DNA of 64,000 nucleotides from Dehalobacterium sp040766325 (GTDB lineage Bacteria > Bacillota > Dehalobacteriia > Dehalobacteriales > Dehalobacteriaceae). How positions within the stretch are numbered: position 1 is the first letter of the stretch; each line of letters starts with the position of its first letter. The stretch covers positions 186,001 through 250,000 of the forward strand of contig JAXGQR010000002.1 in the NCBI GenBank assembly GCA_040766325.1, given 5' to 3'. The notes under the pieces are model-generated. The model made no database searches. It was not told the origin of the DNA and saw nothing but the letters and a program-made list of their open reading frames with translations. Positions 1-9,122 of this stretch are shown here, one piece after another. Position numbers and translations under genes: made by a program.

Positions 1-500
1 TGTTGAGTTTTGTAGCCCAACAAGGTAAGCATGATTATAAACGAGAATATACTAATGACGTCACAACAAAGTATGTGGATCTGGATGCACGAGTTACCGT
101 GCTTAGGGCAGAAGAAGCAAGCTTATTAAATTTACTCAACAAGGCGGACAAGGTGGAGGATATTCTTAAAGTCAGGGCTCAAATTACTGCTACCAGACAG
201 GAAAGAGAATCTCTGGAAGGACAGCTCAAAGCATTAGAAAATGACATTGAATATGCAACTATTCATGTGAGCCTTTATAAACCCCGAAGCAGCGATACCA
301 ATATTAACATGGAAAACCTGAATGTTTTTTCCCGCAGCTGGAAAGGCTTTATTTATGGTTTTAACTCCTTGCTGGCAAAATCAGGCAATGTGGTGGTATT
401 TTTCTTTACTGCCTTACCCTCACTGATCCTGGTTGCTTTAGTTGTATTGGGGCTGGTTTGGCTGAAAAAGAGAAAAAACAAGAAAGGAAATGATGTCTAA
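1..500 (+). CDS. DUF4349 domain protein, C-terminal part (5' truncated by window start)
   Basis: The reading frame is open from the window edge and ends at a TAA at 498-500, so only the last ~165 residues are seen. They contain a helical coiled-coil stretch (residues ~30-85, rich in E, K and L) followed by a short beta segment. A single membrane helix near the C-terminus (FFFTALPSLILVALVV) is followed by a Lys-rich cytoplasmic tail. This architecture is typical of DUF4349 proteins, which are usually N-terminal lipoproteins or anchored proteins of unknown function. The N-terminus and true start lie outside the window. A hairpin terminator follows 20 bp after the stop. Confidence 0.75.
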   Translation, partial: LSFVAQQGKHDYKREYTNDVTTKYVDLDARVTVLRAEEASLLNLLNKADKVEDILKVRAQITATRQERESLEGQLKALENDIEYATIHVSLYKPRSSDTNINMENLNVFSRSWKGFIYGFNSLLAKSGNVVVFFFTALPSLILVALVVLGLVWLKKRKNKKGNDV

Positions 501-520
501 AGAATGAATCGTTATATTAT

Positions 521-549
521 AAAATCCAACCAAATGGTTGGATTTTTCT
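521..549. terminator. Rho-independent terminator, usable in both directions
   Basis: AAATCCAACC and GGTTGGATTT form a perfect stem around a 4-nt loop, followed by a T-run. It ends the DUF4349 transcript and lies downstream of hemY on the other strand. Confidence 0.8.
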
Positions 550-651
550 TATTCTTCCAGATAAATTGTTTCTTTGCTCAAGGTTTTCTCATGATTAACA
601 TTATTTTTTTGTTAATAATAGAGCATCTGTTACAAAAGCCCAACGGAATAA

Positions 652-2055
652 TTATTTAGCAAGGTAGGTGATAATTTCCTTAGCGCCATTAACCCCGTCC
701 TTGACACAGTCGGGAACACCAATGCCCCGGTATGATCCACCAACTACCACCAGCCCGGGGCTTTTGGCCAAACGCTCCTCCAATTCCTGCATGCGTTCTA
801 AATGACCGATGGTGTATTGAGGACGGGCTTCAATCCACCGTTGGATCCAGTGTCGCTCAGGTATTGCTGTAATCCCCAGGATCGACTTTAACTCTTCTTG
901 GGCCCAGTCTAATAACTGCTCGTCCGGCTCTGTAGCATATTGGGATTTTTTGGCCCCACCGAAAAATACCCGTATTAAAGTATATTCTTCATTAGGCACC
1001 CGATGATTCCATTTAACAGAGGTAAAGGTCACCGCGTTTATTTTTGTTTGTTCTGCGAAAGGGATCAGGGCACCAAAGGAATTGGCTTGAGGTACCTCAC
1101 GGCTTTTGTAAGCGAAAGAGATCGTGGCGGATGATGCCATGGGTGTTGCCTGAAGAATCTTCGCCCCCTGGGAATCAATATTTTCTAGTAAAACAGATGC
1201 TTGAGGAGCAGGAATTGCAAGAATCACCCCGTCAGCAAAAAGCTCTCCCCCTCCCGCAACTTCAACCCGGTAACCGTTGGCAAGGGAGGTGATCTTTGTT
1301 ACTTCCTGCCCCTTAAGAACTTGTCCTTCCAGTTTTTGTTCCAAGGCAGCTACCAATTCCCCCATACCGCCTTTTAAAGAGATAAAATGACTTTTGGGTA
1401 TTCCTTGGCGAGAAATCGGCTTTCTTTTTTTAGCCTTCCTTCTTCCTACCAACATGGCTTTGACAAGACTCCGATGATTTCTTTCCATATCAAGAAAAAT
1501 GGGGAAACAGGCTTTTAAGCTCATGGTTTCCGGTGCCCCCCCATGAATGCCGCCAATTAATGGTTCCGCAATTTTTTCCATAGCCTCATGACCTAATCGA
1601 CGTACCACAAAACTATACAAGGTTTCATCCTCTTGCTCCTTTTTTCGGGGCAGTACTAAATCAAAAGCCATCCGGAACTTACCCGGCCAGGATATTAAGG
1701 GACTTAAGGCAAAGGGGACGATTTTTGTAGGCACCAGCATCATCAATCCCTCGGGTAAGACATGAAGTCTTTTCCCGGAATAGATGTAAGTTCCTTTCCG
1801 CTCATCATTGGTACCGATTAATCGAGGGGTAAGACCAATTTTTTCTACTAATTGAATCACGGGGGGCTTGGTAGAAATAACACAATCCGGCCCTTCTTCA
1901 ATGACAAAACCATCATCATATTTTGTTTGGATCTTGCCTCCTAAGCGGGAGCTTTTTTCAATCAGTGTATATTCGATTTCTTCTTTACTTTCCTGTAAGG
2001 TATAGGCCGCAGCTAATCCGGCAATACCTCCACCTACAATGACAACCTTTTTCAT
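652..2055 (-). CDS. hemY: Protoporphyrinogen/coproporphyrinogen III oxidase (HemY/CgoX)
   Basis: FAD-dependent oxidase of late haem synthesis, 467 aa, the normal length for HemY. The N-terminus has the dinucleotide-binding motif GGGIAGLAAAY (residues 7-17) followed by the LIEKSSRLGGKI region. The C-terminus has the second FAD motif GGSYRGIGVPDCV. In Firmicutes this family generally oxidises coproporphyrinogen III to coproporphyrin III before iron insertion (family knowledge, not visible here). It is the last gene of hemE-hemH-hemY, starting 3 bp after hemH, so the three are almost certainly one transcript. Confidence 0.93.
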   Translation of the reverse strand: MKKVVIVGGGIAGLAAAYTLQESKEEIEYTLIEKSSRLGGKIQTKYDDGFVIEEGPDCVISTKPPVIQLVEKIGLTPRLIGTNDERKGTYIYSGKRLHVLPEGLMMLVPTKIVPFALSPLISWPGKFRMAFDLVLPRKKEQEDETLYSFVVRRLGHEAMEKIAEPLIGGIHGGAPETMSLKACFPIFLDMERNHRSLVKAMLVGRRKAKKRKPISRQGIPKSHFISLKGGMGELVAALEQKLEGQVLKGQEVTKITSLANGYRVEVAGGGELFADGVILAIPAPQASVLLENIDSQGAKILQATPMASSATISFAYKSREVPQANSFGALIPFAEQTKINAVTFTSVKWNHRVPNEEYTLIRVFFGGAKKSQYATEPDEQLLDWAQEELKSILGITAIPERHWIQRWIEARPQYTIGHLERMQELEERLAKSPGLVVVGGSYRGIGVPDCVKDGVNGAKEIITYLAK

Positions 2056-2058
2056 GTT

Positions 2059-2973
2059 TCACTCCATTATTCCTTTAGACAAAACCAATTCCGCCAGTCC
2101 CTGAATGAATTTTTGATCATCATTCAGGGCAGAGATACGGCGCAAATCTATCTTAACTAGTTTAGCCAAATTTTTTAGTTCTATATCCAAATCATACAAG
2201 GTTTCCATATGGTCGGAAACAAAACCAATAGGTACGATTAAAACCTGCTCTTCTCCTTTAGAAGATAGCTTATCTATCACTTCTTCCACAAAAGGCCCTA
2301 ACCAGGGGATCGGTCTTTTCCCCTTGCTTTGATAGGTTACGGTAAATTTTTTATGAGCCAGCTTGTCCACTATCAGGCGCACTGCCTCTTGATATTGTTT
2401 ATCATAACAGGCTGCATCCTCCGGCGGATCACTAGGTAAACTATGCGCAGTAAAAACAAGACGAACATCTGCCGGATGAGAAAAACCTTGCAATGATCGG
2501 GCAATTTTTTGGGCCCATGATTCGATGAAGAAAGGATGGTGACACCAATGATTCAGATAGACCACTCTTATATTGGGATCGCTTTTGACCTTTTTTGCAA
2601 TTTCACTTTCATATGCTCCCGTGCTCACCTTGGAATAAAATGGTGCCAGAGTGATAGCGATAATCCGTTCTATTCCTTTTTGGATCATTTGATCCATTGT
2701 ATCTGAAATAAAGGGTTCACTATGAAGCATGCCTATATGAACGGTAATATTTTGGCCCCGTTTTCTAATCAGTTCCTCCAATAATTTACCTTGGGCACAG
2801 GTGGTGGCAAAATAAGGAGAGGTTCCGCCAAGGGCTAAATAGCGTTCTTGCATCTCAGCAATCACCCGCTCCGGAGGTTTCTTGCCCCGAAAAATATGGG
2901 TAATAAAGGGTTCCACCTCAGACATATTCCGTGGAGCACCAAAGCCCAGTAAAATAATTCCTGTTTTTACCAT
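2059..2973 (-). CDS. hemH: Ferrochelatase (HemH/CpfC)
   Basis: Inserts ferrous iron into the porphyrin ring; soluble enzyme, 304 aa as expected for the short bacterial type. Visible hallmarks are the N-terminal GIILLGFGAP, the catalytic His in TAHSLP (~residue 183) and the Glu-containing SDHMETLYDLD segment (~residue 258). It lies between hemE (5 bp upstream) and hemY (3 bp downstream) on the same strand. In Gram-positive bacteria the enzyme usually acts on coproporphyrin III; the sequence alone does not settle the substrate. Confidence 0.93.
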   Translation of the reverse strand: MVKTGIILLGFGAPRNMSEVEPFITHIFRGKKPPERVIAEMQERYLALGGTSPYFATTCAQGKLLEELIRKRGQNITVHIGMLHSEPFISDTMDQMIQKGIERIIAITLAPFYSKVSTGAYESEIAKKVKSDPNIRVVYLNHWCHHPFFIESWAQKIARSLQGFSHPADVRLVFTAHSLPSDPPEDAACYDKQYQEAVRLIVDKLAHKKFTVTYQSKGKRPIPWLGPFVEEVIDKLSSKGEEQVLIVPIGFVSDHMETLYDLDIELKNLAKLVKIDLRRISALNDDQKFIQGLAELVLSKGIME

Positions 2974-2978
2974 CAGAT

Positions 2979-4010
2979 TTAACTCCGCCGGGAGTATTCA
3001 TGAACAGTTTCCACTAAGGCAATCACCTGCTCAACCTGACTCTCTTTATTAATACCATGCCCTAAATTAAAGATATGCCCCGGACGATTCCCTGCCTGAT
3101 CTAATATCTTCCGCACCTTTTTCTGCATAATTTTAGTAGGAGCAAAAAGAACCGATGGATCTAAATTGCCCTGAATCCCTTTGTCGTAACCGATGCGGGA
3201 CCAGGCTTCATCAAGATTGATGCGCCAATCAACGCCAATTACGTCTCCCCCGGCTTCTGCAACTGCTTCCAAAAGGGTGGATCCATTATTAGCAAAATGA
3301 ATCACCGGAACCCCGGAATTTTTTAGACCGTCAATAATCCTCTTAGAATAAGGCAGGACATATTCTCGATAATCATCTTGGTGCAGTGCGCCTACCCAGG
3401 AGTCAAACAGTTGTACAGCCTGTGCTCCCGCTTTAATCTGAGCCCGAAGATAATTTAAGGTTACGGCCGTTACCTTATCCATTAAAGAATGCCAGGTTTC
3501 AGGTGCCCCCCACATCATTTTTTTGCAAAGATGATAATCCCGGGAACTTCCCCCTTCAATTATATAACTGGCCAGGGTAAAGGGAGCACCGGCAAAACCG
3601 ATGAGAGGGAGCTTCCCTTCCAATTCCTTACGTACTAATTGCAGTGCTTCCATAACATAGGGGGTCATTTCCTCCCCTTCTAAGACCTGAATCCGGTCTA
3701 CATCCCCTTGGGAGCGTACAGGATTATGAATACATGGCCCTTCCCCTTTGGCAAATTCCAGTTTAAGACCCATACCATCTAAAGGAAGCAAGATATCGGC
3801 AAAGATAATTGCCGCATCTACTCCCAACCGATTAACAGGCTGCAGCGTTACCTCTGCTGCTATTTCCGGATTGCGGCACATTTCTAAAAAAGTGTGGTTG
3901 CGACGTATTTTCATATAATCTTCCATATAGCGACCGGCCTGACGCATTAACCAGACAGGCGTATACTCCACTGGCTCTCTCCGGCAGGCTCTTAGAAAAA
4001 CATCGTTCAA
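2979..4010 (-). CDS. hemE: Uroporphyrinogen decarboxylase (HemE), TTG start
   Basis: Decarboxylates the four acetate side chains of uroporphyrinogen III to give coproporphyrinogen III. The signature WLMRQAGRYM lies near the N-terminus, FAGAPFTLASYIIEG in the middle and the GHGI motif near the end. The longest frame runs 24 codons further upstream, but those residues do not look like HemE and overlap the preceding gene. A TTG at 4010 has AGGAGG nine bases upstream and gives the family-typical N-terminus NDVFLRACRREPVEYTPVW. First gene of hemEHY, 13 bp after the phosphoesterase stop. Confidence 0.92.
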   Translation of the reverse strand: MNDVFLRACRREPVEYTPVWLMRQAGRYMEDYMKIRRNHTFLEMCRNPEIAAEVTLQPVNRLGVDAAIIFADILLPLDGMGLKLEFAKGEGPCIHNPVRSQGDVDRIQVLEGEEMTPYVMEALQLVRKELEGKLPLIGFAGAPFTLASYIIEGGSSRDYHLCKKMMWGAPETWHSLMDKVTAVTLNYLRAQIKAGAQAVQLFDSWVGALHQDDYREYVLPYSKRIIDGLKNSGVPVIHFANNGSTLLEAVAEAGGDVIGVDWRINLDEAWSRIGYDKGIQGNLDPSVLFAPTKIMQKKVRKILDQAGNRPGHIFNLGHGINKESQVEQVIALVETVHEYSRRS

Positions 4011-4023
4011 AAAATCATTCCTC

Positions 4024-4764
4024 CTAACTTTTGTGCACCTCAGCTTCCAACAATAATGGTTGAAAGTTAAGATAATCTCCACTGACTAAAGAAAAACGAA
4101 TACCCCATTTTATCTCGGGCAGTCTTAGATGAAATGCCCCCTGGTGCAAGTGTCCATAAACGCAATGTTCCACACCATATTCCTCCATTAAATCGATAAA
4201 GCCACTTTTTTCATGGAGATCATTACAAGGCATAAAGTGGAACATGGCGATAACCTTCTTGGCGCGAGGATCAATTGATTGCAAGGATAAGGTAAGTCGA
4301 TTCAACTCCCTTTGATAAATCTTTTTATCATGTTGATTAAACCCGGTACTGCCGGGACACACCCAACCTCTCGTTCCGGCTATATATATATCGCCTACCA
4401 AAACACCATCGTTTTGAATCGCGTGAATATTTTTCGGTAGAGCCTGACGAACTTTGCTGATGCTTTGCCACCAATAATCATGATTGCCTTGAATCATGAT
4501 GATCTTTCCTGGCAGAAGGCTTAAAAAATCCAGATCAAAACCCACGTCTTCCATTCTCATGGCCCAAGAAATATCCCCCGGAACTAATACCACATCCTCA
4601 GAAGTAACCCTATTTATCCATCCTCGGTAGATCCGTTCGATATGATTCTGCCACTGTTCTCCAAATACATTCATAGGTTTGTGCAGCTTTAGATTATTCC
4701 ATTCCCCCGGAAGCACCGCTTGGCATAAAGATAAATGTAAATCTCCCAGTCCAAATATTTTCAT
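4024..4764 (-). CDS. Metallophosphoesterase of the calcineurin-like family
   Basis: Predicted cytosolic dinuclear-metal phosphoesterase, 246 aa. All metal-ligand motifs are visible in order: GDLHLS (residues 7-12), GDISWAM (~64-70), GNHDYWW (~93-99), MFHFMP (~174) and GHLHQG (~203-208). The substrate cannot be told from sequence. It is immediately upstream of hemE on the same strand (the hemE RBS begins within a few bases of its stop), so it is probably co-transcribed with the haem genes, although a functional link to haem is only inferred from position. Confidence 0.85.
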   Translation of the reverse strand: MKIFGLGDLHLSLCQAVLPGEWNNLKLHKPMNVFGEQWQNHIERIYRGWINRVTSEDVVLVPGDISWAMRMEDVGFDLDFLSLLPGKIIMIQGNHDYWWQSISKVRQALPKNIHAIQNDGVLVGDIYIAGTRGWVCPGSTGFNQHDKKIYQRELNRLTLSLQSIDPRAKKVIAMFHFMPCNDLHEKSGFIDLMEEYGVEHCVYGHLHQGAFHLRLPEIKWGIRFSLVSGDYLNFQPLLLEAEVHKS

Positions 4765-4782
4765 ATCCCTTCACCACTACTA

Positions 4783-5079
4783 TTATAACAGTTTTTCCGG
4801 GGATACAAACCCAAACTTTTCTTCTAAAAACAATATTATAATAATATGCACGAAAATTGAAATGATAAATACAGCCCTAAAATACCAATGCTTTGTTTTA
4901 TGGCGAAAAAAATTCATACCTGCAAACCCACCGATAAAGCCCCCCGCTATAGAAAGCAGTAACAGCGTTTTTTCGGCAATTCTCTTCCCTTTTCTCACGG
5001 ACCGGCGTTTATCCCAACCCATGCAGGCAAAGGTTAGCACGTTCAACAACAAATAATAAGCCAATAGAAAAGTTAACAT
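4783..5079 (-). CDS. DUF1294 small membrane protein
   Basis: 98-residue membrane protein with three hydrophobic segments (residues ~1-20, ~38-58, ~68-85). The loop motif DKRRSVRKGKRI followed by GGFIGGFAGM and FRHKT is diagnostic of DUF1294 (YsdA-like) proteins, whose role is unknown. It is on the same strand as the metallophosphoesterase, 18 bp upstream of it, and could be the first gene of the phosphoesterase-hem transcript. Confidence 0.8.
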   Translation of the reverse strand: MLTFLLAYYLLLNVLTFACMGWDKRRSVRKGKRIAEKTLLLLSIAGGFIGGFAGMNFFRHKTKHWYFRAVFIISIFVHIIIILFLEEKFGFVSPEKLL

Positions 5080-5163
5080 TTAATTTTCTCCCTTATTTAT
5101 CTTGCATATATTTTCCTTATTTGGACAAAATATTAATATCATCTGGATAAGGAGGTGTATTTC

Positions 5164-5367
5164 TTGGATAAGATTGCACTTATTTTAGTAATTATCGGCG
5201 CGCTCAACTGGGGTCTGATCGGTCTTTTTAATTTTGATTTAGTTGCCTCAATCTTTGGCGGTCAATCAACAGTGCTTAGTAGAATTATCTACTCATTAGT
5301 TGGGCTAGCCGGTCTTTACTCCATTACACTTTTATTTAAAGATACTAGCGACTTAGAAGTAAAGTAA
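5164..5367 (+). CDS. DUF378 small membrane protein, TTG start
   Basis: 67-residue protein with two membrane helices flanking the DUF378 signature ALNWGLIGLF. AAGGAGG at 5149-5155 lies eight bases before a TTG at 5164; the GTG at 5155 overlaps the ribosome binding site itself and is therefore unlikely to be the start. Function unknown; members are widespread in Firmicutes as single small genes. It is monocistronic, closed by a strong hairpin that overlaps the stop codon. Confidence 0.85.
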   Translation: MDKIALILVIIGALNWGLIGLFNFDLVASIFGGQSTVLSRIIYSLVGLAGLYSITLLFKDTSDLEVK

Positions 5368-5400
5368 GAAAAGCGCCTGCTTAGGCGCTTTTCTTACTTT
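5361..5400. terminator. Bidirectional terminator between DUF378 gene and pduL
   Basis: A perfect 18-bp inverted repeat (AAAGTAAGAAAAGCGCCT and its complement) around a 4-nt loop. Each strand ends in a T-rich arm, so it serves the convergent genes on both sides; the DUF378 stop codon lies inside the left arm. Confidence 0.9.
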
Positions 5401-5419
5401 ACGTTAAACTCCTTAAAAA

Positions 5420-6025
5420 TTAATCTCTGTTCACAATATAGGCAAAATCACCATTTTTAGCTAAAGCAGCGTTGGCTTCGTCGGTATCCAAATGGAAATC
5501 CAGCTGATGCGTATCACCTACCCGGGCAATTACACCACAGAAGATGACTTCTTTTTCTCCTTTGACCAAGAGGTCAATTTTATCTCCGTCCTTTATGTTC
5601 ATCCGCTGTCCATCGTCAGTATGTAAATGGACATGGGTTTTGGCCACAATGCAACCTTCATTAATCACCAGCGGCCCTTTAGGACCAATCAGTACACAGC
5701 CGGGAGTCCCATCCAGCTTCCCGGATTCTCTTAAAGGAGCCTTGATTCCCAACTGGCGCGCATCTGTTTGACTCAATTCCACCTGAGTTTGTTTGCGTGC
5801 CGGTCCTAAAATTCGTACCCCCTGCAATACGCCTTTATTACCCACCACGGTGAGCACTTCATTGGACGCATACTGACCGGGCTGGGATAAATCCTTGATT
5901 GGCTGAAGTTGATACCCCTCTCCGAATAAGGCATCAATGTGTTCCTGGCTTAAATGGATATGTCGATTTGATATACCCAAAGGTACCTGCAATTTGTTTT
6001 GCCCACATGCACATTCATTACACAA
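5420..6025 (-). CDS. pduL: Phosphate acyltransferase of the PduL family
   Basis: Interconverts acyl-CoA and acyl phosphate (acetyl or propionyl). The PduL metal/active-site signature SNRHIHLS (residues ~20-27) and the second His-rich motif KTHVHLHTDDGQRM (~129-142) are both present; length 201 aa is normal. AGGGGG lies nine bases upstream of a TTG start. The N-terminus (MCNECACGQ) is Cys-rich and is not a classical microcompartment-targeting helix, and no shell genes are nearby, so this is probably the housekeeping phosphotransacetylase. It could convert the acetyl phosphate made by the Xsc pathway at 49-51 kb, but that link is inference. Confidence 0.88.
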   Translation of the reverse strand: MCNECACGQNKLQVPLGISNRHIHLSQEHIDALFGEGYQLQPIKDLSQPGQYASNEVLTVVGNKGVLQGVRILGPARKQTQVELSQTDARQLGIKAPLRESGKLDGTPGCVLIGPKGPLVINEGCIVAKTHVHLHTDDGQRMNIKDGDKIDLLVKGEKEVIFCGVIARVGDTHQLDFHLDTDEANAALAKNGDFAYIVNRD

Positions 6026-6172
6026 TTTAGCATACCCCCTAAAATAATCTTATATTTTTTTCATCTTAATAGACTGTATCTAAAACCATAAAGAGAGGCT
6101 TCTCTATAATCTTGTTCTAATTATCACAATTATAACAACTTATAAGGAGAATCACAATACTCAACTATATAT

Positions 6173-7903
6173 TTATTCTTGAGGATTAACAAAGTGGATC
6201 AGGGGAGTCTTTTCCCCCTTCCCAACTTGAGAATAATCAATAATCGCTTTGCTGTCTTCCTTATGCATGGTAACAATGTGCTCCCCGTGGAGAACAAAAT
6301 AATGATGAAAGCTCACCACCGATACTTTTTTAAATATTTCCTTCGGTGTCAAACCTTTCGCCCAAGTGAGATAGCGAGACAAATCCAGACTGCGATCCTG
6401 CTCCCGGCTACCCCCCAACCATAAAGGTAAGGTATTACGCTGCTCCACGGTCAGCCAGTCCAGTTTCAGGAGATCAAGTATAAGTGCTTCATCCTCAAGG
6501 GACAGAGTTATGCAAAGAAAGTGTAATAAAAGCTTCGTTCTTTGCTGTGCTCCCAATAATTTTTCTGCCCCTGCTTGTGACCAAAAATCTGTTAAATCAG
6601 AAAAAAAACGAAAAGCTCCCTTACCATATGCCGGGACAGCAAAGTTTAGGGTATGATGATATTTCCCTGAATTATAGATCTGTTCCAGGGTGTTTTCAAT
6701 TTTCTTTAATTTAACAAACCCATCAAAGGAAATAGCCTTCGTCCTAAGAATCTCATAAGGCGGTTGATCCTGAAAAAGCAAACCATATTCTTCGCTATGT
6801 GCCCGGAGTCCCGTCCCCGGTAACAGTTTTAAAAAGCCCAACTGGAGATGATGGGGCTTTAAATTATAAACTTGATTAAAGGATTTTTCAAAGGAGATCA
6901 TATCCTCTTGGGGCAGTCCGGCAATTAAGTCTAAATGGATATGGACATTTCCTTTCTCTCTTAAACGGGTAACACAAGTGCTAACCTGATTAAAATCCAT
7001 CTTTCTTTTAATGGTCTCCAAGACCTGCGGATTGGTTGATTGGATCCCAATTTCCACCTGAAAGAAACCTTTTGGTGCCTGTCCCATTAACTCAATCATT
7101 TCCTCATCCAAAAGATCCCCGGCAATTTCAAAGTGAAAGTTTATTTTATGTTCTCGAAAATTAAGGAGAAAAGCAAGGATTTCTTTGGTTCGCTTTAAAT
7201 GACAATTAAAGGTGCGGTCCACAAACTTAATCTGCTTTACCCCAGCCAGAATCATTTTTTCCAAGTCTTTTTTGACCCGTTCCTGAGAAAAAAAACGAAC
7301 CCGGTGTGTAGTTGAAGACACGCAATACTGGCAATTAAAAGGGCATCCCCGGCTAGCTTCATAATAAATAATTCTTCCTGCATACTTCGCCAAATCCTCT
7401 GGTGCATAGGGAAAAGGGATTATATCCAGGTCCTGGATCAAGGGCCTTTCCGGATTAAGGATTATCTGCTGTTGCTGACGAAAAACCAAGCCGGCAAGAT
7501 CCGTCAAAGGCAAATTCAGACTCCTCCTATGTACCAACCGGCTAAAGGTTTCCTCCCCTTCTCCCGTTACAATTCCATCAACCCAGGGGTTTTCCATCAT
7601 GATTTTCTCCGGATTAAAGGACACTTCCGGTCCCCCCAGAAGGATAAAAAGCTGAGGCTGCACTTTTTTCAGAATGCTGCCCAACTTAAAAATCATCTCT
7701 CGATTCCAGATATAACAAGAAAAGCCGATCATATCCGCCTTTTCTCCATGAAGGTCTCCGGCAATATCCAAGAGATGTTCATTAATGGTATATTCTTTGA
7801 TTAAAAGTTCCACTTCCGGTACATGGCAGTAATTTTTTAAATAATGTAGGGATAATGCCGAATGGATAAACTTGGCATTAAGCGTGGTTAAAACAATTTT
7901 CAT
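6173..7903 (-). CDS. B12-binding-domain radical SAM protein (DUF4080 type)
   Basis: 576-aa protein in three parts: an N-terminal cobalamin-binding Rossmann domain (residues ~1-140, LLGGPEVSF), a radical SAM core with the cluster motif RGCPFNCQYC at ~190-199, and a C-terminal DUF4080 region. Members of this family are uncharacterised; the fold implies radical SAM chemistry with a cobalamin cofactor, but the reaction is unknown. The canonical cobalamin DxHxxG motif is not evident in the N-terminal domain, which is common in this subgroup. It lies 12 bp downstream of the degV-like gene, probably in the same operon. Confidence 0.82.
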   Translation of the reverse strand: MKIVLTTLNAKFIHSALSLHYLKNYCHVPEVELLIKEYTINEHLLDIAGDLHGEKADMIGFSCYIWNREMIFKLGSILKKVQPQLFILLGGPEVSFNPEKIMMENPWVDGIVTGEGEETFSRLVHRRSLNLPLTDLAGLVFRQQQQIILNPERPLIQDLDIIPFPYAPEDLAKYAGRIIYYEASRGCPFNCQYCVSSTTHRVRFFSQERVKKDLEKMILAGVKQIKFVDRTFNCHLKRTKEILAFLLNFREHKINFHFEIAGDLLDEEMIELMGQAPKGFFQVEIGIQSTNPQVLETIKRKMDFNQVSTCVTRLREKGNVHIHLDLIAGLPQEDMISFEKSFNQVYNLKPHHLQLGFLKLLPGTGLRAHSEEYGLLFQDQPPYEILRTKAISFDGFVKLKKIENTLEQIYNSGKYHHTLNFAVPAYGKGAFRFFSDLTDFWSQAGAEKLLGAQQRTKLLLHFLCITLSLEDEALILDLLKLDWLTVEQRNTLPLWLGGSREQDRSLDLSRYLTWAKGLTPKEIFKKVSVVSFHHYFVLHGEHIVTMHKEDSKAIIDYSQVGKGEKTPLIHFVNPQE

Positions 7904-7915
7904 CTTTGAACCTTT

Positions 7916-8782
7916 CTATCTTTCTTGGCCGAAGAAAAATAAGGCTACTGTTCCCGGACCAGAATGAGACCCAATCACCGGCCCGACAAAACTAATTATA
8001 CAATCTTTGACCGGAGTGTTTTCCATAATTAATTCTTTTAACAGGTACGCATCTTCCAGGCAATCGCCATGACTGATGCCGATAACCTGATTTTCTGGCT
8101 CAACAATCCGTTCATGCACAAGATCCGCGAGGATTTTAATTGATTTTTTCCTACCTCGGACTTTCTGCACAGGAATTAGTCGTCCAGCATTATCCACATG
8201 CAAAATTGGTTTTACTTGCAGCATGGATCCCACAAAAGCGGTAGTTCCGGAAACCCGCCCCCCTCTCTTGAGATGGTGCAGATCTTCTACGGTAAACCAA
8301 TGATTGACTTTCAGTTTATTTTCTTCAACCCAAGAAATAATGTCTTCTTTAGCGGCACCTTTTTTTTGCATTTCCACGGCGTAACGGAGAATAAGTCCCT
8401 CCCCTAAGGAGGCACTTAAGGTATCAATAACCGTAATGTCCCCTTCGGGGTATTCTTCCAGAACCATCTGCCGGGCTAAAATACAATTGTTATAACTATT
8501 GCTGAGAGCGGAAGAAAAACTTAAAAATATGACTCCTATCCCGTCTTCCACGTGTTTTTTGAACACATCCACCAAGGTATGCACATTAAGTTGGGAGGTA
8601 GTTGGCATCTCCCCCTCCCGTACCCGCCGATAAAATTCTTCATAAGAAAGACTGGCCCCAAAATCATCAAAATATTCTTTTCCCTGAAAAAAATAGGAAT
8701 ACTGCATAATGGGAATCTGACTACTCCTGATATAATTCCCTGGTAAATCACTACATGAGTCACCGATAATCACTGTTTTCAC
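7916..8782 (-). CDS. DegV family fatty-acid-binding protein
   Basis: 288-aa cytosolic DegV-family protein. The N-terminal GDSCSDLP motif, the PTTSQLNV segment (~residues 60-67) and the FLSFSSALSNSYN region form the lipid-binding pocket signature. DegV/FakB proteins bind fatty acids and some present them to the kinase FakA; no FakA gene is visible here. The first gene of a two-gene minus-strand unit with the radical SAM gene downstream. Confidence 0.88.
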   Translation of the reverse strand: MKTVIIGDSCSDLPGNYIRSSQIPIMQYSYFFQGKEYFDDFGASLSYEEFYRRVREGEMPTTSQLNVHTLVDVFKKHVEDGIGVIFLSFSSALSNSYNNCILARQMVLEEYPEGDITVIDTLSASLGEGLILRYAVEMQKKGAAKEDIISWVEENKLKVNHWFTVEDLHHLKRGGRVSGTTAFVGSMLQVKPILHVDNAGRLIPVQKVRGRKKSIKILADLVHERIVEPENQVIGISHGDCLEDAYLLKELIMENTPVKDCIISFVGPVIGSHSGPGTVALFFFGQER

Positions 8783-9122
8783 AAGTCAAATTCCTCCCGA
8801 TTATCAAAATTCTTATTATTACTATCTATCATTTTATGATGTTCACAGACTAAAATCAACTTTTATTACCAAATCCCCGCCGATCGATCCAGACAACACT
8901 TCCTGATGCAAATTTACTGAAAAAATCTAAATTATAAAACCCATTATTATTACAAATGCTAAGTTCCTGATTAGCTCGAAACACTCCTACTGATAGAATT
9001 TTTACTTTATGGTATACTTAATGAAAATAAGCCCTTTAAAGGCGCAAAATAGCCGGGAAAACGAGAAAAACCGTATCTTTGACCAATAGCCATGAAAGAA
9101 ATGGAATCGAGGGTAAATGATA
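8783..9122. other. Divergent intergenic region with topB leader
   Basis: 340 bp between the divergent degV-like gene and topB. It holds a plausible topB promoter (see separate entry) and a ~95-nt leader. I compared the leader with common riboswitch consensus patterns from memory (c-di-GMP-I, preQ1, fluoride) and did not find a convincing match. No coding potential seen. Confidence 0.5.
8990..9018 (+). promoter_or_regulatory. Candidate sigma-A promoter for topB
   Basis: TATACT at 9013-9018 as the -10 and CTGATA at 8990-8995 as a weak -35, 17 bp apart. The -10 matches five of six bases and the -35 four of six. It is inferred from pattern only. Confidence 0.4.

Noticed and set aside
9019..9116. 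Possible riboswitch in the topB leader
   Set aside because: Checked by eye against remembered consensus patterns for c-di-GMP-I, preQ1 and fluoride classes; no match of the conserved core.
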